Assembly: GCA_016801885.1 (NCBI GenBank)
Contig: CM028888.1
Span: forward strand, 8,106,501 to 8,170,500
Direction of reading: 5' to 3'
From: Toxotes chatareus
Lineage: Eukaryota; Chordata; Actinopteri; Toxotidae
Length of the DNA: 64,000 nucleotides
The stretch's first letter is position 1, and each line of letters begins with the position of its first letter. The position numbers and the translations under genes were made by a program. Positions 52,886 to 64,000 of this stretch are shown here, piece after piece. The notes under the pieces are model-generated. The model did no database searches. It worked only from the letters and a program-made list of their open reading frames with translations, and was not told where the DNA came from.

Positions 52886-54189
52886 GGGTGAGAAGGGTGT
52901 CAACAGTCACCCCATCACATCCCCAGCCTGCAGCAGCTGTGCCTCTCCGGGGAAGAGTTTTAGGCAGACGGCGTAGCTGGCGGAGAGGTCAATTGTCTCG
53001 GCACCAGCTCTCCCACAGACTGGGTCACCCATAGGCTCCTTGTCACAACCACCATCCTTGCAGAAAAGAGCTGCTATAAATATTTCAGAAAGATCTCGTC
53101 AGAAATTTGCCCCACAAAAATGCCTGGTTGATAAATTCCTGCAGCAGCAGTACAGACAGCAGACATTCTAGTATGAAAAGCAGGAAGAATATTCCAACTG
53201 TTATCTCCAATTATTTTTCCAGTCAGCCCAGAAGTAAAAAAAAAAAAAAAAAAAGTCTAAAGCAGCAGTATGAATGATAGGCTATTTAAAGAAAAGTCCT
53301 TGTTTTCCCCTCTCACTGTATGTCTCAGCTGCCAAGCCCTCAGCCAAAGTTTCACACCATATTGTTGCCGAGCTGTTGAGTAAACAGAGGCTTGGCCAAT
53401 CATTAGCCTTATATACCACCTCATCAATAACTTGTATTGATGGTTTTCGCGCTTCGTTTATCTGATTTGTTTAATGATCCTCGAGGCGTGTCTATGTGAT
53501 TATATTGGTGCCTGCATTGGCGCTGATCCACCCCGGCTGCTAGGTATTGTGTTTTATTTATTTATTTATTTTTATTTTCTTTGAATGCAGCTCCCCGTTA
53601 GTAAATGGCACAGTCTCCAGCCAACATTTCCACCTGAGTGTTGTGAGCCAAAAAATTAGGCTGAAAACAGCATTCAGAAGTCTCAACAGTTCATTTTGAA
53701 AGCAGAGACATACAATGTCTAATTCATCACATGTGGGAAAAGCACATTAAAATCACAGCTATTTTCATGCTGCCATGTCGCTTTGATCCAGATACGAGGT
53801 CTTTTTTTTTCTTTTCGTTTAGTTTGCGTGCCCATTTATGTGAATACAGCAAATCGACTGCTCAGCTTTCAAAAACATTCAAGAGTTATTATGGCCACCC
53901 ACCTAAATTATCAATGGCAGTGCAATCACTGGGTTGACGTCTTTGAAATAGAGGCGCAGTTTATTCTTTATTTTCTATTTTTTTAGGCAGCGTGCGCTCC
54001 CCTCCGTGGATGTGGACAGCTCAGGACGAGTGGCGACGTCTTGGGTTGGCTTAAAAAACACAACAGAATCCAAAAATCAACTCCAATAATTTAACGGACT
54101 AAAGGAAATATTCAGTCCCCCAAAATCCACGTCTCTTCGGCATACATCCAACTTGTATCTTGGTGCGAAGTGAAAGAGAAGGCGCTCAC
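52886..54189 (-). other. Upstream non-coding region of drd1, possibly its 5'-UTR intron
   Basis: No coding exon is seen. It holds an A run (53236-53254), a TTTA tract near 53555-53572 and a high-complexity stretch at about 53400-53545 with homeodomain-like ATTGAT and TAATGATC words. If the proposed acceptor and donor are real, most of this is intron. Confidence 0.35.
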
Positions 54190-54570
54190 CCTCTCTGCGC
54201 TCTCCTCCATGGGAAGTCAGTCACGCTCCCCTGTTGCGACGGTCCTCAGGTGTTTGATCAGTCCTTATGCGTTTTTTATTGGGTCATCCTTTGTTGTGCA
54301 ACATTCAGTAAGCCTGTGATGTGTCTGCGGTCCGACTGGCCGGCGGAGAGTGATGGGAATGACTCTGGTCTCTCCAAGACCGTTTTCATGCGCGCTCCTC
54401 TCTCTCCGCTCAGCTGCTGCCTGCTGCTGTGCGCCACGGTCTCTGCCACAACTGCTCCATGTATCCAGGGAGGCTGTGAGGAGTAAAGCCACCCAAATTC
54501 ATACTCCCACAGCACACTCCTTATTTCCAAAGAGTTCAGCCACATGATGGCAGAAACATTCCAACCCAAA
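54190..54570 (-). promoter_or_regulatory. Candidate first exon and promoter region of drd1
   Basis: This stretch 1.3-1.7 kb upstream of the drd1 start has clearly more CpG and GC than the DNA around it. On the minus strand it contains a CCAAT box (54282-54278) running directly into an A-rich ATAAAA-like segment (54279-54274), followed downstream by a possible splice donor at 54189-54188. These fit a promoter plus short non-coding exon, but each motif is common by chance. The short open frames on both strands here match nothing I recognise. Confidence 0.3.
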
Positions 54571-55141
54571 TTAATGACAAAATAATGAACTAATGTAAGC
54601 TTTGTTATGAAAGAATCTATACAAAAAAAAAAACAGGAAGGCGTTATTTTTCCCGTGGGTCAAATGGTGTGAATTTCTGAAATCCGTTAGATTTTGGTAA
54701 CTTTATCATTTACCAATATTATATTACGAGCTACATAATAAACTCATGGTGTGATGCGTTTTCACAGCAACAATAATGATGGTATTTGCTTTATTTGCTT
54801 TAACTTGATTTTAAACTTGACCTGCACTTACAAAAAACTCGAATAATATCACTGCTGTAAAGTCACAAAAAGAAAAGAGGAGCTAAAAATGAAGGTGCCT
54901 TGATGTCCTGAGATGAACTTGTAGCGAGCAGGCATGTGCACGGAGGCACGATGAGGCCATCTACTGGATGTAAGATTGTAGGAGATTATAGGAGAGCGAA
55001 AGAGAGAGCGAGCTGCAGAGCTGTTGCATTAACGTCACCTCCATAAACATGACTGAACAACTCTGAATTAGATTAAAGTCTCATGAGCCACGCTGCAGCA
55101 GGAAGACCCATGAATTAAGAGAGACACTGAGTGTTGAGATA
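54571..55141. other. Non-coding, nothing recognised
   Basis: AT-rich on the left, then mixed composition from about 54890; no gene or clear repeat. Confidence 0.55.
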
Positions 55142-55183
55142 TGTGTGTGTAAGTGACTGTGTGTGTGTGTGTGTAGTGACTGA

Positions 55184-55221
<38 letters not shown>

Positions 55222-55250
55222 AAGAGAGCGAGAGAGAGAGAGGGAGGCAG
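55142..55250. repeat. Compound (GT)n/(GA)n microsatellite
   Basis: GT arrays with GACT-like interruptions pass directly into GA arrays at 55198-55242. Confidence 0.95.
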
Positions 55251-55360
55251 ATGTGAATTACAGAAGCTAATGCTATCATGCTGCTGTCTGCCTGGCAGGC
55301 CTGGCCAGTTTGAATGTTAACTATTTAGCGAGATGAAATCCTCAATGGACCCTGTCCCAC

Positions 55361-55675
55361 TGTGTGTGTGTGTGTGTGTGTTTATGTGACATCTATGTAT
55401 GTCTGACTTGTATGTGTGCATCTATGACTCTGCATTCTTGTGTGTTTCTTTGTGGTAAATGTGTGTGTTTGCATTTTTGTGTGTGTGTGTGTGTGTGTGT
55501 GAGTAATGCATGTAGACAAGCCAAGTGTAAGAGGCCTGGCAGACACAACGCCCACATTTCCCTGTAGCACAGAGCCAGGGTGTGCGTGCAGCCCACAAAG
55601 TTCAAACCAAGACCACGTCACACACAAACACACACATAGACTTCCTCACTCACTCACTCACACACGCACACACAA
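55361..55675. repeat. GT and CA microsatellite cluster
   Basis: GT at 55361-55381 and about 55477-55502, then CA-rich sequence at about 55618-55672. Open frames here are repeat artefacts. Confidence 0.9.
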
Positions 55676-57534
55676 CCAGCCATGCAGGGTAATTTATGTC
55701 TGCTCCAAAAAGCAAACAAAATAGAGTAGAATAGAATAGAGCTCCAGTAATATCTTTTTAGAATGACTTTTTTATATTTTGTCACATACATGTATGGGTC
55801 ACATGTTTGTCCTTCAGTTTTTCCAAGCATGGTTTCACAGTTGCATCCCCTGTAACTTCCAATGGAGTATTCTATATAAAAAGCCAAAAAATCATACAAA
55901 TAAATACGACCATTAAGTCCAAGTCTGGGGAAATCAAAATTAAAATCAGCGTTGGTCTCAGTGATGGCCTGAATGTTGTTTTGAGATCTTTGGACACGTG
56001 TCTGCTGGTTTAACTGAAACAGATGCATCAAGTTTGTAAATTAATTGGTGTCACAAAACTTGATGTGACTTTTCATGAAGCACAGAGAGTGTGGCAGTTC
56101 ACCTCCTGACAGGAAGTTCATCATCTGACTCTGTTCGCCATTCTGCTGACCATCAGTTATTCCTACATCCAAATAATTGGAGGGGATAACCTGAAAACTC
56201 TCCGGAAAGGTTTCTCACTGTGCTTGCACAGTACATGCTGATCTCTGCGGGTCGGAAAGTACTATACTTTAATTTTCAAGGATTCATCCTGAACCCAGTT
56301 CAATTTTAAAATATTACCACAAGCAGAGATTCAGCCATTCAAGCTGAGGTGGAAATGCAAAAGATTTAAGGCTGGTGGGGGGGCAGAATCTGAAGGGAAC
56401 AGCTCAGATTAAATTTCTGGCGCTCAACACAAGTTTCATAATATACTTGAATACTGAATAAGGTTCAGAAAGCAATGATCTACACACATGTACATTTATA
56501 ATGGATAACTGCTGCCAGAAGGGATAAGTGAAGCCAAAGCTGGTTTTGCATAACAAGATATTTAAGGGACAGTGCTGAATGTATCTACCAAACGTTCATT
56601 TGAAATTCAAATGTGCCGCAGTAAATTTGCAGAAGTTAACGTAGAATTCAATTAAAGTGATAGCTTTTTATGACATTTACCAGAGGCAGCATTCATTTCT
56701 CATTAGCTGGAGCCTAGTTATTTTCTTCTACAATAAGTGGGATAATTACCTCAAAACAACAGTGAATACTGAGCATCCAGTAAGGCACATGTAGCTTAAA
56801 CTTCTACGTAGCATCAGCATGTGTATGAAAATGCTTTGGTCTTCACGTCCAATCCATTAAACCTTTTATGCAAAGTATAATCTTTAAGTGTTATTATAAA
56901 GGATGCAGTAAAAATTTAGAGTTGGTGTAAATATCCAGTCTGCCATATCAATGACGTGGTTGTTTATTTAGCTGAGTGTTTGAATAGTTAAGGTAAAGTG
57001 GCATTAACAGGACGACCGGCACTTATAAACAAAGTCAAGAGGACAAAGCAACCCAAAGCACAGTCAGAGGCATTTTGGCAGACAACCATCTATCAACAAA
57101 GTAGTTAAAAAAAAACAGTGTTAACTCCGCCTCTTGATGTTTTCTCTCAGGAGACATAGCTTTTTATAGGCATATTGGTTTTTCTCTTTAGTACAAGAAA
57201 TCTCATTTGAACTGTGATAATAAAACATCAGTGGGAATTGATGAGACTTGTATCAAGGTGATCGCCACAAGATGACAACGTTTTTCAGGCCTGTCAACAG
57301 CATTAGATTATTCCCTGTGAAATGACTGACTGAAAATAGCATTAAATAAAAAGAACTGTCAGATATTACTGAGTCATGCTTTTCAAATATTTTCCTGACA
57401 TGTCACAGGGCATGGAACAACCTCCGTGGGTTTGTGGAGAGAGAAAAAGAGGGCCAAGGAAGAATAGGAGACTAATCCGTGACAAAGATGTCCCACTTCA
57501 ACAAAAAAGGGACCCCAGATTAAAGAGCGAGCCT
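55676..57534. other. Non-coding, nothing recognised
   Basis: No supported gene. An AATAG-type short repeat lies near 55721-55740. Confidence 0.6.
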
Positions 57535-57610
57535 CTCTCTCTCTCTCTCTCTCTTGCACGCCTGCACACACACACACTCTCTCTCTCTCTCTCTCTCACA
57601 CACACTCTTT
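57535..57610. repeat. (CT)n and (CA)n tracts
   Basis: CT at about 57534-57554 and 57578-57597, with CA between and after. Confidence 0.95.
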
Positions 57611-57735
57611 TGCTCTCTCTGTCTCTCTGCCCTCTTCCAAATCCTCTTTGTCAGTGTGACATCCATCAGGTCCCAGGTCGTTGTTGAGCCTCTAACCGTT
57701 AGACACCCAGCATGAAGGAAATTTTGTGCACCAAT

Positions 57736-58915
<1,180 letters not shown>

Positions 58916-58918
58916 AAC

Positions 58919-58945
58919 AGTGTCTTGCAAAAGTATTTGCTGCTT
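58919..58945. mobile_element. Possible Tc1/mariner terminal fragment
   Basis: ACAGTGTCTTGCAAAAGTAT resembles the outer end of fish Tc1-like inverted repeats. The similarity fades after about 25 bases, and no matching opposite end or transposase was found. Confidence 0.3.
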
Positions 58946-61900
58946 CAAAAGTGAAACACTATCATTTCAAAAGGCATGTTTTTTTTGTTTGTACACATGT
59001 GCAAAACTCCAAGAAAGACAACCCACCTGAAAGCAGTACAGCAAAAAATTTATACTATCATTTGCTAGCTCTTTTTCAACCCCCTTAATAGATTGTTCCA
59101 AAGTGCTACAGAACATTTACCTTTCGAATGTCACATTTGATTGTGTCTATAGCGCTTCTTTGTTCAGTTGTTAAATGGTAGTGTCACAATCCCAAAGACA
59201 ATCAATTTGCAATTATGCAAGCTTGACTTCTGTTATTTTTTTTTTTTTAATCTACTTTGGCATGAATGTCTGTTAATATGCTTTCCCTGTGACGTAGGTA
59301 TGTGATCTGATTGGAACATGTTTTGGCCCCAAAATGTGACAGTGTCTGCGTTTCAGTTTAACTCTGTGTCTTTTAAAATATTTTTCAGTCAGTTTGTCTC
59401 TTTCTCTCTCTCTCTGAGGCGTAACAAATACTGGTAGATTTCACCAAAGTTTAAGAGAACTAAGGAAAAGCTTTTGATCTTGTCTTGATCCTGCTGTGGC
59501 GGCCTGGCAGGACACCGACACCTGTTTGGATATAGTTTGACCTTCTGATGAATTTTAATTGCAGTACGAAATTTGATTGTTTTCTGTTTGGCATATTTTA
59601 TCTGTCCACCACTATTTCTCTTGCTCTTTGTATCATAGTCGCGTGTATACCATATAGTATATTCCTTTCAACTAGACATATAAAGTATTGCATCTTTTTT
59701 TCCAAGAAGGCTTTGCAGCTCAGCTTAAGTTCATACAGCTTTACATTCAAGCCAGTGCAGATTGTGCTGCAGAATAAACAAAGTTTAGCCTCACTTAAAT
59801 CCAAGCTAGAGATGTTCCGATTTAGGTAGCATGTGTGTGCGTTGTTAATGTGTGTGTCTCTGTGAGATTTGCTATAGCAGTACTAATGATGGAGACAAGC
59901 CTGCAGTGGCGTGAAACAAGGCCTTACGCAGAAAACGATGATGAATGAAGCATTTTATCACCCTACTCTGTTGAAACCTTGCCTTCTTGACAAGCTTAAT
60001 CTGTTTCTTTCTAGCAAGGACCTTGCAGTGTGACCTCTGGTTGTGCATGCTAAAAATGTATGAAATCTGTGCTTCTCAGCTTTGGTGGCTGAGGAGAAGC
60101 AATGCCTGGATGTAATCAGCAATGAGCGACGAAAGGAGAAAAGGCAAAATTGGGCAGTCATTTCATGAAAAAAAAAAGTTCAATTGGAAATGGCACAGAA
60201 TGAGAGCAACTTTTCCAAAGATGATTATTCTGGGTGATACTTTCTTACAATAAGAAAATGGAAGTGACTTGTGCCATCGGGAGTTGTAAGTGTACTGGAG
60301 AGTCTGAGCTGATAGCTGGATGAGCAAATCAGCTTTGGAAACGGGCTGTGATCAACTGTTGCGGGACCGCAGCACACAATTGCATGCTGTAATAACTCAT
60401 GTCAAACACACAGACAGACTGAAACTGTTAGACACAGATTCAGAAACGCCACGCCAATATTAAAGGGAACCATGGCAGCATGAGCACAGCTCTCATTCGC
60501 TTTCACGTTGTGATAGAAAAGATGGTTTTCAGAATTACAAAATTTGTCAGTCATGTCCAGAAATACATGAGTTGGTGGTAATGTAAGGCTGGTATCAAGC
60601 AAACCTGTGTGATCTAAGGTGTCCACTGAGCTGAAAGGTCATTGTGATCATTTGACATGTATGATTTAAAAGAACAATTCCTTTGATAGTTCAGTGTAGC
60701 AAAAGGGTTCAAGTGTTTTGATCAAGGCTTGAATCACCACACAGCTGACACTGTGACAACAATAAATTGTGACAGATTACCTCACCAAGCACATTTCAAG
60801 TCTTTGTAAGTCCATTTTCACAATGCACTGAAGTAAATGTAGGCCAGCAGCTGCCTGACAGGCAGGGATGTCTTTCAAAAATATTAAAACCACAAGACGT
60901 GTTTTATAAAATGGTTGACACCAATACAAAATAGAAATGATTTGTATGGTAAATGAGGGGAAAAAAATTCTTAATTTAACACTTCACTTCATGTAAAACT
61001 GTATTGATTTGATTTCAGAGCAAACTCTGGTTTCTTTGCTCTCCTCTTCTCCCGCTGCCTCCCCCTCCCTCCCTCTGTTGCAGTGGTCCAGTAGCTCACT
61101 GTTGTTCCATCAATGCTGTGTATCTCTTGACACCGCTACGCCTCAGCAGTGGGAGGCTAATTTATCTCCCATTACCAGGTCCAGCACATGCCACCACCCT
61201 CCCTCACCAGCTCTGTGTGCTCATGTCTGCTTCACCTGTGCTATCGCTGCCTGCAGTGGTCTCTCCCTGCTTGAGTATTTACTGCCATAAAGGCTGAGAG
61301 AGCAGTGTGTGTGTTTGCCATGTGTGGTATGTGCATTTTATTATTCAACAAGTAATGTGTCTATTATCATAATTATACTAAACATTATGTTTTGGGCAGT
61401 CTGCCACACATAAGTCTGCTGGTAAAAGATAAATTTGGCAGAGCCATAATTCAGTCAGGTGCTGTGGGCTTCCAAAATCCCCATACTAGGCTTTTCTGTA
61501 GACATAGGTAACATTAATAACAGCTGTGTTCCATTTGGCTACATGCCACCTTCAGTCCTTGTATATAGGCCTTTCTCACATAAGATATTTTGACATGCTA
61601 GGAAATCACGGGTGTAAACAATAAAATTAATGCTGAAGTCTCATTTGTTGTTGCAGTTTCAAGGTTCTTGTATTGTGTGCACTCACTGTCATTGCTCAGT
61701 GACTAGAACAGAACTGTCGTTAATGTTATTAGTAACGCCTGTGCTTCTGCTACTTTCAGCTGCCAAAACACAGAATCTGCTGTGTAAAAGGCCTGTTATG
61801 CATGCTGGACACCTGCTTTGGTATTTAAATGACAGAGTCATCATTAATTTCATTAGTTACAAACATGCTCAAAATTTGCTGTGAAAAGGGTCTAAACTAT

Positions 61901-63184
61901 TGTGTAATGAGGCTGCCTTTTGATCTAATTTTATTAATTTAAACCCAGCAGCCACTTCCATCACCTCCACCTTTTCTGTTAATATTAGAGGAAAAGCAGA
62001 GGACGGTATTTGTCACTCCCCAGCTTTGTGGTGGTTTTGCTCACTTTCTTGTTTCTATTGTGAATGTTGACTCTCTCTCAAAGCTGCTTTAGGTTTGTAT
62101 ACATTTGTTGGGCAGCATATAGATTACAACAAATCTGACAACTATACAGATGACTGACAGGCTAATCATGTACATCCAACTGAAAATGAAACTGTCCACT
62201 GAACTCTAGATGCCTGCTTAGTATGTGAGCAGTAACGAGTATCAAGTGGTCCAGATATAGACAGACTTGTGGCAGTAAGATCTGGGCTGACAGGTGATAG
62301 ACACGCCCCAGCAATTAGTCATCGTCAAAAAGTCATAGTTGGGTTACAGGATTCGCAGCTGCAGCTAATAAGATAAATAAAAGGGTCCATCTTGTGCAGG
62401 TGTGCCAATATGCAAGCACTGACAATAGCCATTTGTTTGTCAAGCAAATATTGATAATTGGCTCACCAAATTAAGCATTCCCATTATTTAATTAGATGCA
62501 GCTGCCCATTATACAGCTTATGTGAAATTTAGATTACCTTACTGTTACATGGCACACAATGATTTAAACAGAGTGAAATAAAGACAGACAGGCAATTGAA
62601 TATAGAGAGACACAAGCGGAAAAGATGCTTCAGTGACCTCATTACACCCATTCACAACCAGAACCTGTGTATTTGTAATCTCCCTCCACATCTTTACCCA
62701 TTTCCACCAAATTCCCTTTTCTCTTTTCTCCAACCAGTTGAAAATCAATAACATCCACTTGTCTCCCTGATTAGAAAGCCACCAGGAGTGGAAAGACACC
62801 CAAGGGCACAAAAGTAAGCATGCTAGGTTTTCCTCTCTGATGAGCCATTGTTCAGTAAGATGTGTGTAATTGCCATAATGCTCCAACACGAGCTATTCAT
62901 CAGTAAATTTTAGATTTGACTTTATTTGGATGTAAAGGACATCTTTGAAGTACACAGGTGAAGTAAAAACACTTGTATGTGTTAAGTGGGTAGAAATTGG
63001 CACATGTGACATCATTTGGTACTTGGTACAGACTTTCAAAAAAGTACTATGTTTGCACTCTGCATGGGCACCTTTGTATTTTCTCCTACCACCTTTTCAT
63101 TGCTGCTTTAACTTTCTCAATCAGGAAGTCCTAAAACCTAGACAACAATTTAAGTATGTTGTCCTTACCCTCAGACATGAGCCA
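58946..63184. other. Non-coding gene desert upstream of drd1
   Basis: No supported gene. It contains a T run (about 59239-59249), a CT tract (about 59403-59416), an open pyrimidine-led stretch at 61009-61290 and a homeodomain/E-box-rich stretch at about 62280-62530. Confidence 0.55.
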
Positions 63185-63189
63185 TAGAA

Positions 63190-63308
63190 GTGCACCAGTA
63201 GCAGGTGCACTAGTAGTAGGTGGGTTGTCACCATGGTGACAATAATAAAAAACACAGTTAAAGATGTATAAAATAAACAACAACCATGTGAAACCATTGT
63301 TTCACATG
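63190..63308. repeat. Three adjacent inverted repeats
   Basis: GTGCACC...GGTGCAC (63190-63210, 7-base spacer), the perfect 18-bp palindrome TTGTCACCATGGTGACAA (63225-63242) and CATGTGAAAC-CATT-GTTTCACATG arms (63285-63308). Confidence 0.85.
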
Positions 63309-63489
63309 AGAAACAAACAATGGCCTCCTGTCCTGTGTTTGATCAACCCATCCAGTCACCTCAGTCTTGCTCTGATGTGGACTTTGTCACTCTACACCAC
63401 ATCATCTAACTTCCTCCTTTGCTAATGTCATAATTATCTCAGACATATAAATTGCCCAACAATAAAATGTACCTTTGCCCCCTCAAATA

Positions 63490-63995
63490 GGAACAAAAAG
63501 AAAGAAAGAAAAAAAACAGGACAGGAAGACATTCTCTATCAATGAGGACAAGGAAAAAAATTACTTACAGGCTGAAGGGTGGAGAAACTAGAGTCCAGGC
63601 AGGTAGGAACAAAATTCAGGGAATCCAAAAATTCACACAGAGAAGAAACTCAGCAATATAAACTCAGTGGAACCTAAGGAACTATTCCATGAAAAAATGC
63701 AGGAGGCAAAATCCACAGACAAAAGGGGAAACAAACACAAAGAAACTGACAAGGAGAGAAAAGAACACACAGAGTCTTAAATACACAAGGAAGGCAGAGG
63801 TAATTGGGAACAGGTGAAACGAATCAGGGCAGGGCAAGTAATCACAAAGGTGGGAAAAAACACAAAGACAGGAAGTAACTGTTGCACAAGGAATGTAACT
63901 TCAAAAATAAAACAGGAAACACTGAACAGAAAAACAAAGAAACCAAACGAAAGTCCAAGAAAAGTTAGTGGAGGGGCTGATTATGACAGGTTCTT
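63490..63995 (-). mobile_element. Teleost transposon or LTR-like end, minus orientation, family unassigned
   Basis: On the minus strand it begins TGTCATAATCAGCCCCTCCA (63988-63969). It then passes through pyrimidine-rich sequence with GCCCTGATTCGTTTCACCTG and TTCCCAATTACCTCTGCC, then TGTGTATTTAAGACTC. This order of a TGTCAT start, CCTGATT-GTTTCACCTGT box and TTTAA box is familiar from abundant teleost repeats, some of them LTR-like. It runs close to the window edge, so its outer boundary cannot be tested. Confidence 0.45.
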
Positions 63996-64000
63996 TACAT

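Overview
The window is vertebrate nuclear DNA, almost certainly from a teleost fish and probably a spiny-rayed (percomorph) species. The grounds are an AT-rich, intron-scale non-coding background, long CA/GT, GA/CT and AAT microsatellites, several interspersed-repeat words familiar from teleost genomes, and one receptor gene that reads as a fish dopamine D1 receptor. Species assignment is inference; nothing in the sequence names the organism.

Only one protein-coding gene is well supported: drd1, a complete 463-codon dopamine D1 receptor with an uninterrupted coding region on the minus strand (51456-52847). Just upstream of its start codon is a strong 3' splice-site sequence (about 52861-52885), suggesting an intron in the 5' untranslated region. 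A CpG-richer block at about 54190-54570 is the best candidate for the first exon and promoter. A possible poly(A) signal (ATTAAA on the minus strand) lies about 310 bases past the stop codon.

Everything else is a gene desert as far as I can see: about 51 kb downstream of drd1 and about 10 kb upstream. It contains (i) interspersed repeats: two copies of one teleost repeat (5460-5870, 13236-13545); a LINE-tail-like fragment next to an inverted-repeat element (23766-24038); a short insertion with an 11-bp target-site duplication (32130-32257); an inverted pair of transposon-end-like sequences (38800-38860 and 40865-40935); a Tc1-like end (about 58919); and a transposon end at the right edge (about 63490-63995). 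(ii) Simple repeats, the largest being (CA)59 at 57738-57856. (iii) Perfect palindromes and hairpins, notably a 38-bp palindrome at 17151-17188. (iv) High-complexity stretches that could be conserved regulatory elements but can only be tested by comparing genomes.

I found no RNA gene, CRISPR array, phage, operon or new multi-gene system. Other open frames are short, often lack an ATG start, or are read through microsatellites or antisense to drd1.
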